Shown here one piece after another: positions 16,839-25,146 of a stretch of DNA of 64,000 bases. The position numbers and the translations under genes were made by a program. The DNA is from CAIKZZ01 sp035604595 (GTDB lineage: Bacteria; Pseudomonadota; Gammaproteobacteria; Steroidobacterales; Steroidobacteraceae), in assembly GCA_035604595.1 (NCBI GenBank), contig DATNIE010000017.1:1-64000 (forward strand). The letters are read 5' to 3'. Positions within the stretch are counted from its first letter, which is position 1. Every line of letters begins with the position of its first letter. The notes under the pieces were generated by a model. The model saw only the letters and a list, made by a program, of their open reading frames with translations, was not told the DNA's origin and did not search any database.

Positions 16839-17002
16839 GGATCGTCCGCGGGCGGCGTGCGGGGCGGCTCGTCAGCGAGCACCGACCAGCCGGGCGATTC
16901 GAGGTCGTCGAACTGGCCGTCGCCCACCGCCCAGAAGAACGCCCACAGGGCGAAGCCGACCAGTACCAGGCCGAGCGGTATCAGTACGAAGATGATGGTC
17001 AT
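16835..17002 (-). CDS. ccoS: cbb3-type cytochrome oxidase assembly protein CcoS
   Basis: A 55-residue protein beginning MTIIFVLIPLGLVLVGFALWAFFWAV, one membrane helix. It is followed by DGQFDDLESPG, the short conserved CcoS segment that ends the helix in nearly all homologues. CcoS is needed to insert heme b and CuB into CcoN. The ATG overlaps the ccoI stop (ATGA), and its own stop overlaps the SafE-like gene. Confidence 0.93.
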   Translation of the reverse strand: MTIIFVLIPLGLVLVGFALWAFFWAVGDGQFDDLESPGWSVLADEPPRTPPADDP

Positions 17003-19443
17003 ACCGCGGCCGCGGGGCCGGACAGCTGCGGCACCGCGGCGGGCGTGCGCGGCGCGCGCGGCAGCCGCGTCAGCCTGAGCGCGTTCAGGACAACGAGCAG
17101 CGAACTCGCCGACATGCCCACCGCCGCGAGCCACGGCGGCATGAGGCCGAGGGCCGCGACCGGCAGCGCCACCAGGTTGTAGGCAGCCGACCAGACGAGA
17201 TTCTGGCGCACGATGGCCACGGTGCGGCGCGCAGTGCGCACCGCGAGCGGCAGGGTTGCGAGATCGCCACTCAGGGCGACGAGATCCGCGCTCGCCTGGG
17301 CGAGGGCGGAGCCCGAGCCGAGCGCCAGGGATACCGAGGCCGCGCGCAGCGTCGGAGCGTCGTTGATGCCGTCACCGACCGCGAGCACCCGCGCGCCCTG
17401 AGTGCGCAGCGAGCCAACCAGCGAGAGCTTGTCGGCCGGCAAGAGTCGCGCGTGCCAGCGGTCGATGCCCAGGGCCCGGGCGACCGGCTCGACCGCCGCC
17501 GCGTGATCGCCGCTCGCAATCAGCGGGCGCAGACCCAGCGCCGACAGCTCGCGGACCACGGCGCGCGCTGCGGGACGCACGGTGTCACCGAGCTCGAAAC
17601 GCGCCGTCCAGCAGTCCTTGGAGCCGAGGTGCACACCCCTCTCGGGCAGACCCGTCGGCCGCGGGCCCGCCAGTTGGGCCACGAATGCACTGGCGCCGAT
17701 CCTGTACAGCGTGCCGCGGACACGCCCTTCGATACCCTGCCCGGGATGCACGGCCACCGACTCGGCCGGCGTCGCAGGGACCCGCTCGAACGCTTGCGAC
17801 AGCGGATGTTCGGAACTGAGCTCCAGCGCGGCCGCGATCTCGAGTGCCGATTCAGGCGTGCCGGCGAGCGCCTCGACCGCGGTCAGCTGCGGACGGCCGA
17901 GTGTCAGTGTGCCGGTCTTGTCGAACACCACCGTGTCGGCGGTGGCGAGCGCCTCGAGCGCGTCGGCCCGGGTCACCAGCAACCCGTGGCGGGCGAGGCA
18001 GGCGGTCGCGGCAGTAATGGCGGTCGGCGTCGCGAGCGACAGCGCGCATGGGCAGGTGACGACCAGCACCGCGAGCGTCGCCTCAAATGCTCTCGACGGG
18101 TCGACCAGCAGCCACGCCCCGGCAACGAGCGCCGCCCCGATGATGATGCGCGACACGAACCAGCTCGCCGCCCGGTCGGCGAGCCGGGCGAGGCGCGGCC
18201 GCTCGGTCTGAGCGCGCTCGAGCAGGCGCACGATTCCTGCGAGCACCGTCGACTGGCCGACCGCGGTCAGCCGAACCTCGACGGGTGCCCCGGTATTGAC
18301 GGCCCCGGCGATGACGCCCGCGCCCGCCGGCTTGCCGACCGGCAGGGATTCGCCGGTCAGCAGCGCCTCGTCCGCTTCGGTCGTGCCGCGCTCGACGATG
18401 CCGTCGGCCGGAAAGCACTCACCGACGGGTACCAGCACGCGATCTCCGGTCGCCAGAGTCGCGACCGGCACGCGCTCGCGCCCGCCCGCGCCGAGCCTCA
18501 GGGCCGTGGCCGGCACGAGGTGCAGCAGCGCCTCGCCAGTCGAGCCGGCGCGATGGCGCGCAAGCATTTCCACGTAGCGACCCAGCAGCAGCAGGAAGAT
18601 GAACATGACGACCGAGTCGAAATACACCTCGCCGCGCCCGGCGAGCGTGTTCCACGCGCTCGCGATCCATGCAAGGCCGATACCAAGGGCCACCGGCACG
18701 TCCATGCCGACCTGGCGCGCGCTGAGGGAGTGGTAGGCGCCGGCGAAAAAAGGGCGACCTGCATAGACGAGCACCGGGGTCGTGACCACGAGGCTGACGA
18801 TGCGCAGGTACTGGCGGATCACCGGGTCCATTCCGTCGACTGCGCCGACATAGAGTGCGACGGCGATCATCATCACCTGCATCATGCCGAAGCCCGCGAC
18901 TGCAAGGCGCTTCAGGGCCGCGCGGCGCTCGCGGGTCGCGACGGCCAGCGTGTCCGTCGCGCCGAGCACGTGCGGCCGGTAGCCGAGCGCGGCGGTCGCC
19001 CGCAGCAGCGTCCCGAGCGACGTGCGTGCCGGGTCGAACGCAATCTGCGCGCGCGCCGTGGCGGGGTTGACGCTCGAGCGCGCGACGCCCGGCAGCTGCG
19101 CGAGCCGCTGGCCGATCAGCCAGCCGCAGGCCGCGCAGCGCAGTCCCTCGACCAGCAGGTTGACGACCGAGTGCTCGCCTTCATGACCGAGCAGCGGGCG
19201 CTGCACGTCCGGTCGGTCATACGTCGACCACAGGTCCTCATCTCCCGCCACCGGGCGCGGGCCGGGCGCCGAGCGATAGCGGTAGTAGTCGCCGAGCCCG
19301 GCCTCGTCGATCAGCTCGGCGGCGGCCCGGCAGCCGATGCAACAGACGGTCTGCCCGCGGCCGTCGACGGTGACCGCGAAGCGAACGCCGGGCAGGAGCG
19401 GCTCGCCACAGTGAAAGCAGGGCGTGCCGCCGGCCTCGGTCAT
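16999..19443 (-). CDS. ccoI: Copper-translocating P-type ATPase CcoI/FixI
   Basis: An 814-residue P1B-type ATPase. The N-terminal metal region has CFHCGEP, CCIGCRAA and an HMA domain with CAACGW. The membrane CPC motif is in VVTCPCALSLATP, the phosphorylation site is DKTGTLTLG, and the hinge GDGINDAPTLRAA completes the catalytic set; LTGESLPVGK is the actuator loop. It delivers Cu(I) outwards for assembly of the CuB centre in the cbb3 oxidase. The gene overlaps ccoH upstream and ccoS downstream by ATGA each time. Confidence 0.95.
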   Translation of the reverse strand: MTEAGGTPCFHCGEPLLPGVRFAVTVDGRGQTVCCIGCRAAAELIDEAGLGDYYRYRSAPGPRPVAGDEDLWSTYDRPDVQRPLLGHEGEHSVVNLLVEGLRCAACGWLIGQRLAQLPGVARSSVNPATARAQIAFDPARTSLGTLLRATAALGYRPHVLGATDTLAVATRERRAALKRLAVAGFGMMQVMMIAVALYVGAVDGMDPVIRQYLRIVSLVVTTPVLVYAGRPFFAGAYHSLSARQVGMDVPVALGIGLAWIASAWNTLAGRGEVYFDSVVMFIFLLLLGRYVEMLARHRAGSTGEALLHLVPATALRLGAGGRERVPVATLATGDRVLVPVGECFPADGIVERGTTEADEALLTGESLPVGKPAGAGVIAGAVNTGAPVEVRLTAVGQSTVLAGIVRLLERAQTERPRLARLADRAASWFVSRIIIGAALVAGAWLLVDPSRAFEATLAVLVVTCPCALSLATPTAITAATACLARHGLLVTRADALEALATADTVVFDKTGTLTLGRPQLTAVEALAGTPESALEIAAALELSSEHPLSQAFERVPATPAESVAVHPGQGIEGRVRGTLYRIGASAFVAQLAGPRPTGLPERGVHLGSKDCWTARFELGDTVRPAARAVVRELSALGLRPLIASGDHAAAVEPVARALGIDRWHARLLPADKLSLVGSLRTQGARVLAVGDGINDAPTLRAASVSLALGSGSALAQASADLVALSGDLATLPLAVRTARRTVAIVRQNLVWSAAYNLVALPVAALGLMPPWLAAVGMSASSLLVVLNALRLTRLPRAPRTPAAVPQLSGPAAAV

Positions 19444-19967
19444 GAACCCGGTCTCGGTCGCAACGTCAGAGATCCCGGCGCATCGATGAACTCACCCATC
19501 AGCCGCCAGGCACGGTCGGGCGGAAAGATCTCGACGGACCAGTGGCCTGGCGCGAGGGGCGGCAGCTTGGCGGTATAGCTGCCGGTCGCTGTTGTCTCGA
19601 GGTTGACCCGCTGGTCGAGCCCGACGCGAGTCGCGTGCGAGAAAACAGCGACGAGACTGGCCGGCATCGCTGCCCCGCCCGCGGCCGGCCGCGACAACCA
19701 CGCTTCGAGTGTGCCATCAGCGCTGCGCAGTTGAATCTCGACTCCGCCGCGTGCGGCGAGCTGGTCGCCGGTGAGGTCCCGGTGGATCGCCGGTCCGGGC
19801 TGGCCGAGTGCGTCGGCGACCTCCGGATCGGCGCCGCGCGCGGCAAGCACGGCGCTGGTGACGGCGCCGATCACCGCCAGCAGCGGCAGCGTGATCACGA
19901 GCCACACGATGGGCTCGTGGTGCCAGGGACGCTCGAGTGGGGTCGGTGGGGTGCGGGAGTGCGGCAT
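19440..19967 (-). CDS. ccoH: FixH/CcoH family cbb3 oxidase assembly protein
   Basis: The 175-residue protein has a single N-terminal membrane helix (EPIVWLVITLPLLAVIGAVTSAVL) and a periplasmic domain of FixH type with FSHATRVGLDQ and LAPGHWSVEIFP. FixH/CcoH associates with the oxidase subunits during assembly. It lies between ccoG (15-base gap) and ccoI (4-base overlap). Length and order match the ccoGHIS cluster. Confidence 0.88.
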   Translation of the reverse strand: MPHSRTPPTPLERPWHHEPIVWLVITLPLLAVIGAVTSAVLAARGADPEVADALGQPGPAIHRDLTGDQLAARGGVEIQLRSADGTLEAWLSRPAAGGAAMPASLVAVFSHATRVGLDQRVNLETTATGSYTAKLPPLAPGHWSVEIFPPDRAWRLMGEFIDAPGSLTLRPRPGS

Positions 19968-19982
19968 GACTGTCCTTGCGCC

Positions 19983-21395
19983 TCACGGCGCGATGAAGCG
20001 GGCCTTCTCGACCACCCGCACGGCCGGTGCGTCGGTGGCCATGAGCTCGAAACGGATCGTTCGCCCGCCGCGGATCGTGCCGGCCGGCACCGATACCCGG
20101 ACCGCGACCGAATAGACCTCTCCGCCCTCGACGTGCCAGCTCGCCCGGCCTTCCCGGATCCGGGCGCCGGCGATGCCGGTCACGGCCAGCGCGAACGTGT
20201 GCGCCGCCTGGTCCTTGTTGAGGATTCGCAGGGTGTAGACGTTCTCGATCTGATTGTCCTCGGTTTCGCGGTACAGCGCGTTGCGGTCGCGGATGACGTC
20301 GAGCCCGACGATGTTGCGCGTCAGCAGGCCGCCGAGGCCTGCCACAAAGATCACCGACAACAGCGTCGCGTATACCAGCGTGCGCGGTCGCAGCAGCCGC
20401 GATGGCCTACCGTCGAGCGCATTCTGAGTCGTGTACCGCACCAGGCCGCGTGGGTAGCCGACCTTGTCCATCACGGAGTCGCAGGCATCGATACAGGCGG
20501 CGCAGGCGATGCATTCGTATTGCAGGCCCTCGCGGATGTCGATACCCGTCGGGCAGGCCTGTACGCACAGCGTGCACTCGATGCAGTCGCCGAGCCCTTG
20601 GGCTTTGTAGTCGACGTGGCGGCCGCGCGAGCCACGCGGCTCGCCGCGGGCCGCGTCGTACGTGATGATCAGACTGTCCCGGTCGAACATCGCGCTCTGA
20701 AAGCGCGCGTAGGGGCACATGTACTTGCAGACCTGCTCGCGCATGTAGCCTGCGTTGGCGTAGGTCGCGGCACCGTAGAACAGCGTCCAGAACAGCGGCC
20801 AGCCGCTCAGCGACAGTGTCAGGAAGTCGCGCGTCAGTGGCCCGACCGGAGCGAAGAAACCGACGAAGCTGAGCCCGGTCCAGAGCGCGAGCACGAGCCA
20901 CGCCGCTTGCTTGAACGCCTTGCGCACGAGCTTGGTGACGCTCCAGCGGGCGCGGTCGAGCTTGATGCGCTGTGCGCGGTCGCCTTCGGCCATGTGCTCG
21001 ATCCAGACGAACGCCTCGGTCCAGACCGTCTGCGGGCAGGCGTAGCCGCAGAACACGCGGCCGGCAAGTGCCGTGACGAAGAACAGCGACAGGCCTGCGA
21101 GCACCAGGATCCACGTCAGGTAGATGAAGTCCTGGGGCCACAGCACCAGACCAAACAGCCAGAACTTGCGGGCCGGCAGGTCGAACAGCACCGCCTGGCG
21201 GCCATCCCACGTGAGCCACGGCAGCAGGTAGAAAAGTCCGAGCAGCACGAATACCGCGATGCGGCGCAGCGTGTCGAACCGGCCTTCGACCTCGCGCGGG
21301 TACACCTTGGTGTGTTTGGCGTAGAAGGAACCGCCGTCAGCGGGTGACGGCAACGGCGGCGGCGCGCCGCCTGCTACGCCCAGCCGGGCGTTCAC
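19983..21395 (-). CDS. ccoG: Cytochrome c oxidase accessory protein CcoG
   Basis: A 470-residue RdxA/FixG protein. Four or five membrane helices are followed by two 4Fe-4S motifs, CIECTLCVQACP and CIACAACIDACD. The periplasmic C-terminal FixG Ig-like domain has NKDQAAHTFALAVTG. The conserved FCGYACPQTVWTEAF and QVCKYMCPYARFQ segments are present. CcoG has been described as a membrane cupric reductase that supplies Cu(I) for cbb3 assembly. The GTG start overlaps the stop of the preceding small membrane gene (GTGA). Confidence 0.95.
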   Translation of the reverse strand: MNARLGVAGGAPPPLPSPADGGSFYAKHTKVYPREVEGRFDTLRRIAVFVLLGLFYLLPWLTWDGRQAVLFDLPARKFWLFGLVLWPQDFIYLTWILVLAGLSLFFVTALAGRVFCGYACPQTVWTEAFVWIEHMAEGDRAQRIKLDRARWSVTKLVRKAFKQAAWLVLALWTGLSFVGFFAPVGPLTRDFLTLSLSGWPLFWTLFYGAATYANAGYMREQVCKYMCPYARFQSAMFDRDSLIITYDAARGEPRGSRGRHVDYKAQGLGDCIECTLCVQACPTGIDIREGLQYECIACAACIDACDSVMDKVGYPRGLVRYTTQNALDGRPSRLLRPRTLVYATLLSVIFVAGLGGLLTRNIVGLDVIRDRNALYRETEDNQIENVYTLRILNKDQAAHTFALAVTGIAGARIREGRASWHVEGGEVYSVAVRVSVPAGTIRGGRTIRFELMATDAPAVRVVEKARFIAP

Positions 21396-21760
21396 GGCTT
21401 GTCCCGCAGCCAGGGTGCCACGTCGCGAGTGCGCTGCGTGTGCTGGGTCCGGGCGAGATAGATCGACAGTGCGCTCGACACCGCGGCAACCAGCCAGAAA
21501 AAGAAGAATCCGAGCGCGTATCCGGCGTTATGGCTCGCCAGCAGGCCGGCAAGGACAGTGCCCTCGCCGAGCGCGACCGGATCGAAGACCGCGAAGAAGA
21601 ACATCGTGGCGGCCGCCCCGGCCAGGAACGACGGCCACAGCACGATCGCCAGATCCTGGCGGGCGCGGCTCCAGGCCGATGCCGGTGCGGAGTCCGGCGC
21701 GCCCTCGGTGGGCTCTCCGGTTGGCGGAGGTCCCGTATCGCGGTCAGGTGCCGGAGCCAT
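21392..21760 (-). CDS. Small two-helix membrane protein of the cco operon, function unknown
   Basis: This 122-residue protein has a Pro/Ala-rich N-terminus of about 28 residues. Two hydrophobic helices follow (about 38-62, LWPSFLAGAAATMFFFAVFD; about 78-100, ALGFFFFWLVAAVSSALSIYL), then a polar tail. I recognise no named family with certainty, though small two-helix proteins are found at this place in cco clusters of some gammaproteobacteria. It overlaps ccoP by 17 bases and ccoG by 4 bases, so it is almost certainly translated with the oxidase genes. A role as an oxidase accessory subunit or assembly helper is inferred from position. Confidence 0.8.
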   Translation of the reverse strand: MAPAPDRDTGPPPTGEPTEGAPDSAPASAWSRARQDLAIVLWPSFLAGAAATMFFFAVFDPVALGEGTVLAGLLASHNAGYALGFFFFWLVAAVSSALSIYLARTQHTQRTRDVAPWLRDKP

Positions 21761-22700
21761 TCGGATCCGGAGGCGCCGCGGCCGGGGCCTCCCCCGCTGC
21801 CGCAGGGATCGGGGCGAGGCTCAGGACAAAGGCCGCGAGCAGTCTCACCTTCTGTTCGCCGAGGAGCTCGAGGTGTGCCGGCATGCGGTTGCTCCGGCCG
21901 TTCGAGATCGTCTCCTTGATGTCCGCGAGCGAGCCGCCGTAGATCCAGATGGTGTCCGTCAGGTTTGGCGCTCCAAGCGCAATACTGCCCTTGCCGTCTG
22001 GGCCGTGGCACGCGACGCACAGAGTGGCGAACTTCTCCTGGCCCGCCGCCACGAGTGCCGCCTCGGGTGCCGGCCGGCCCGACAGGCTGTAGACGTAATT
22101 CGCGACGGCCTCGATGCCGTCGGCGCCGAGCACGTCCTTCCAGGCGGGCATCACGCCCTGGCGCCCGCCGCTGATCGTCGCCAGAACCTGCTCAGGCTCG
22201 CGGCCCCACGTCAGATTCGGCGAGGTCAGGTTCGGGAAGCCCTTGGCACCACGCGCATCGGAGCCGTGGCATGTCGAGCAATTTGCACCGAACAGGTTTT
22301 TGCCGATCTTCAGTGCCGCCGAATCCCTGGCGAGGTCTGCCAGCGGCACGTTGTCGAAACGCGCGAACTCACGGGCGGTGAGTGCGTTGGCCTGGTCGGT
22401 CTGTTCCTGCCACTGGCTCGCCTGCGACCAGCCAAGCGTGCCATGGAATACTGCCAGCCCCGGAAACAGCACGAGGTAGACCACCGCGAAGGCAACCGTG
22501 AAGTAGAAGACGAACAGCCACCAGCGCGGCAGCGGGTTGTTGTACTCGCGCAGGTCGCCGTCCCAGACGTGCCCGGTCGTCTCGGCGCCGGGTCGCTGCT
22601 CGCCAGGCTTGCGCCGCTCCGATCCGAGGAACAGCCACAGCAGCACGGCGACGTTGGCAATCGTCAGGACCGCGACCCACCAGCTCCAGAACCCGTTCAT
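21744..22700 (-). CDS. ccoP: cbb3-type cytochrome c oxidase diheme subunit CcoP
   Basis: A 318-residue subunit with an N-terminal FixP_N region of two membrane helices (about 5-26 and 60-84). The conserved HVWDGDLREYNNPLPRWW lies between the helices. Two cytochrome c domains follow with heme motifs CSTCH (141-145) and CVACH (228-232), and methionine-ligand segments QGVMPAW and SNRMPAH. CcoP passes electrons from cytochrome c to CcoO and CcoN on the periplasmic face. It overlaps ccoQ by ATGA. Confidence 0.96.
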   Translation of the reverse strand: MNGFWSWWVAVLTIANVAVLLWLFLGSERRKPGEQRPGAETTGHVWDGDLREYNNPLPRWWLFVFYFTVAFAVVYLVLFPGLAVFHGTLGWSQASQWQEQTDQANALTAREFARFDNVPLADLARDSAALKIGKNLFGANCSTCHGSDARGAKGFPNLTSPNLTWGREPEQVLATISGGRQGVMPAWKDVLGADGIEAVANYVYSLSGRPAPEAALVAAGQEKFATLCVACHGPDGKGSIALGAPNLTDTIWIYGGSLADIKETISNGRSNRMPAHLELLGEQKVRLLAAFVLSLAPIPAAAGEAPAAAPPDPNGSGT

Positions 22701-22870
22701 CGCTGAGCTCCCGGCGTGCGTGCCCCGTCCTCTTCCAGCGGCAGACGGGCCGCGGACTCGAAATCAGCCCGTCGCCGCCGGCTGAAGCTCCAGGCGATGA
22801 CGCCCACGAATGCGAGCATCGACATCAGGGTCGTGATACCGGCGACCCAGCCGAACACGGTCGGGTTCAT
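22697..22870 (-). CDS. ccoQ: cbb3-type oxidase subunit CcoQ
   Basis: A 57-residue single-helix protein (FGWVAGITTLMSMLAFVGVIAW) followed by SFSRRRRADFESAARLPLEED. The F-E-x-A-A-x-L-P-L/F-x-D ending is characteristic of CcoQ. It stabilises the assembled oxidase. It starts 2 bases after the ccoO stop and overlaps ccoP by 4 bases. Confidence 0.92.
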   Translation of the reverse strand: MNPTVFGWVAGITTLMSMLAFVGVIAWSFSRRRRADFESAARLPLEEDGARTPGAQR

Positions 22871-22872
22871 GG

Positions 22873-23484
22873 TCAGCGCTTCCACGTCTTGGAGGCGATT
22901 CCGAGGCCTTGCAGGTAGGCGATCAGCGCATCCTGCTCGGTCCTGCCTTCGACCTCGGCCTTCGCGCCGGCGATCTCGGCGTCGGTGTAGGGCACGCCCA
23001 CGATTCTGAGCGCGCGCATCTTGGCGGCCGTGCCCGTCGCGTCCACCTTGTTCACCGCAAGCCACGGGAACCCGGGCATGTTGGATTCCGGCACGACGTC
23101 GCGCGGGTTGTTGAGGTGCACGCGGTGCCACTCATCGGAGTAACGCCCGCCGACGCGCGCAATGTCTGGCCCGGTGCGTTTCGAGCCGAACTGGAACGGG
23201 TGGTCGTACACCGCCTCGCCGGCCAGCGAGTAATGGCCGTAGCGCTCGGTCTCGGCACGCAGCGGCCTGATCATCTGCGTGTGGCACAGATAGCACCCCT
23301 CGCGCAGGTAGACGTCGCGGCCCTCCACCTGCAGCGCGGTGTAAGGCTTGACCCCCGGCGCGGCCTCGGTCACCTCGCCGGCGAAATACAGCGGCACGAT
23401 CTCGACCAGTCCGCCCACGCTGATGACGAGCGCCGTCAGCACGCCGAGCAGGCCGACGTTCTTTTCGACTCTTTCATGATTCAT
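22873..23484 (-). CDS. ccoO: cbb3-type cytochrome c oxidase monoheme subunit CcoO
   Basis: A 203-residue FixO-type subunit with one N-terminal membrane helix, then CYLCH (64-68) binding heme c. RYGHYSLAGE and RTGPDIARVGGRYSDEWH follow as in CcoO, and ESNMPGFPWL carries the Met ligand. It is placed 31 bases after ccoN and 2 bases before ccoQ. Its length agrees with the family. Confidence 0.96.
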   Translation of the reverse strand: MNHERVEKNVGLLGVLTALVISVGGLVEIVPLYFAGEVTEAAPGVKPYTALQVEGRDVYLREGCYLCHTQMIRPLRAETERYGHYSLAGEAVYDHPFQFGSKRTGPDIARVGGRYSDEWHRVHLNNPRDVVPESNMPGFPWLAVNKVDATGTAAKMRALRIVGVPYTDAEIAGAKAEVEGRTEQDALIAYLQGLGIASKTWKR

Positions 23485-23515
23485 GGGCGGGCCTTCCTGG
23501 TCGGTCGCCGGGCGC

Positions 23516-24943
23516 TCAGGCGGAGGCGGGTTGCAGCACCGGCTGGTCCGCGGTCGTGGCGCTCGCGGCCGTCACGGTCTTCCAGACGTTGTAGGCCATG
23601 ATGAACATGCCCGCGAACACCAGCACGCCGCCCGCCAGCCGCACGGCATAGAACGGGTAGGTGGCCTTCAAGGCCTCGACGAACGTGTACGTCAGCGTGC
23701 CGTCGGGGTTCGTCGCACGCCACATCAGCCCCTGCATCACGCCTGCGATCCACATCGCGGCCACGTACAGCACGATGCCGACGGTCGTGGTCCAGAAATG
23801 CACGTCGATGAGCTTGGTGCTGTACATCGAGGTGCGGCCATAGAGGCGGGGGATCAGCACGTAGAGCGCACCGATCGTTACCATCGCGACCCAGCCGAGT
23901 GCTCCCGAGTGCACGTGGCCGATCGTCCAGTCCGTGTTGTGCGAGAGCGCGTTGACGGTCTTGATCGACATCATCGGCCCCTCAAAGGTCGACATGCCGT
24001 AGAACGACAGCGACACGATGAGGAACTTCATGATCGGGTCCGTGCGCAGCTTATGCCACGCGCCCGACAGCGTCATGATGCCGTTGATCATGCCGCCCCA
24101 AGACGGCGCGATCAGCATCAGCGAGAACACCATGCCGAGCGACTGCGCCCAGTCGGGGAGCGAGCTGTAGATCAGGTGGTGCGGCCCGGCCCACATGTAA
24201 AGCGAGATCAGGGCCCAGAAATGCACAACTGACAGCCGGTACGAGTAGATCGGGCGGCCGGCCTGTTTCGGCACGAAGTAGTACATGATTCCGAGGAAAC
24301 CGGCGGTCAGGAAGAAGCCGACCGCGTTGTGGCCGTACCACCATTCCACCATTGCGTCCACGACGCCCGGGTACGCCGAATAGGACTTCCACAGCGACAC
24401 CGGAATCTCGGCGCTGTTGACGATGTGCAGCACCGCGACGGTGATGATGTACGAGGCGAAGAACCAGTTCGCGACGTAGATGTGCTTGACCTTGCGCGTG
24501 GCGAGCGTGCCGAAGAACACGACTGCGTAGGCGATCCACACGACCGCGATCGCGATCCCGATCGGCCACTCGAGCTCGGCGTACTCCTTGGCGCGGGTGA
24601 TGCCGAGCGGCAGCGTGATGGCCGCCGCGACGATGATCGCATTCCAGCCCCAGAACGTGAACGTGGCCAGTGGCCCGGCGAACAGCCGCGCGTGACAGGT
24701 GCGCTGCACAACGTAGTACGAGGTCGCGAACAGCGCGCTACCGCCGAAGGCGAAGATCACGGCGTTCGTGTGCAGCGGCCGGAGCCGCCCGTAGCTGAGC
24801 CACGGGATATCGAAGTTCAAGGCCGGAAACAGCAGCTGGCTCGCGATCACGACTCCGACCAGCATCCCGACGATGCCCCAGACGACGGTCATCAGCGCGA
24901 ATTGCCGCACCACGGTGTCGTTATAGGTTTCCACGCGTTCCAT
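23516..24943 (-). CDS. ccoN: cbb3-type cytochrome c oxidase catalytic subunit CcoN
   Basis: The 475-residue heme-copper oxidase subunit has twelve membrane helices. RLRPLHTNAVIF carries the low-spin heme b ligand, WWYGHNAVGFF the first CuB His together with the Tyr that cross-links in C-type oxidases, and AGPHHLIYS the other two CuB His. HVHSGALGW carries heme-ligand histidines. It reduces O2 to water at very low oxygen and pumps protons. As first gene of the cco operon it follows a 203-base divergent region shared with proB. Control by the adjacent FixLJ-like pair is plausible but not shown in sequence. Confidence 0.97.
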   Translation of the reverse strand: MERVETYNDTVVRQFALMTVVWGIVGMLVGVVIASQLLFPALNFDIPWLSYGRLRPLHTNAVIFAFGGSALFATSYYVVQRTCHARLFAGPLATFTFWGWNAIIVAAAITLPLGITRAKEYAELEWPIGIAIAVVWIAYAVVFFGTLATRKVKHIYVANWFFASYIITVAVLHIVNSAEIPVSLWKSYSAYPGVVDAMVEWWYGHNAVGFFLTAGFLGIMYYFVPKQAGRPIYSYRLSVVHFWALISLYMWAGPHHLIYSSLPDWAQSLGMVFSLMLIAPSWGGMINGIMTLSGAWHKLRTDPIMKFLIVSLSFYGMSTFEGPMMSIKTVNALSHNTDWTIGHVHSGALGWVAMVTIGALYVLIPRLYGRTSMYSTKLIDVHFWTTTVGIVLYVAAMWIAGVMQGLMWRATNPDGTLTYTFVEALKATYPFYAVRLAGGVLVFAGMFIMAYNVWKTVTAASATTADQPVLQPASA

Positions 24944-25099
24944 GTGCTGTCCGCTTGCAAGGTGAGGAAATGCTGCCGCGTAGCCGCTTTCCCGCAGCGC
25001 CTAGAGCCTAGCCGACGGCCCGGATCGACCCCCATACGGAAATGCACACTTGCGCTGCGGCAAACACCGATGCGCCGCCCGCCCGCCGGCGCTTAACGG

Positions 25100-25105
25100 T
25101 ATAGT
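25100..25105 (+). promoter_or_regulatory. Possible -10 element for proBA
   Basis: TATAGT lies 42 bases before the chosen proB ATG in the divergent ccoN/proB region and fits the -10 consensus. No good -35 is seen 16-18 bases upstream, so this is tentative. Confidence 0.35.
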
Positions 25106-25146
25106 GATCAGCCGTGCGCGGCCCGACGCCGCCAGCCCGAAATCCC

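Noticed and set aside
17452..19578. Long plus-strand open frame antisense to ccoI
   Set aside because: Composition is Arg/Gly-rich with no motif; ccoI is certain.
25050..25063. TTGCG-CTGC-GGCAA as an FNR/Anr/FixK box for ccoN
   Set aside because: Only the outer TTG/CAA match TTGAT-N4-ATCAA; the inner four bases are wrong, so it is too weak to list as a site.
25114..25146. Earlier GTG start for proB
   Set aside because: It would lie only a few bases after the likely transcription start and add a tail not seen in ProB.
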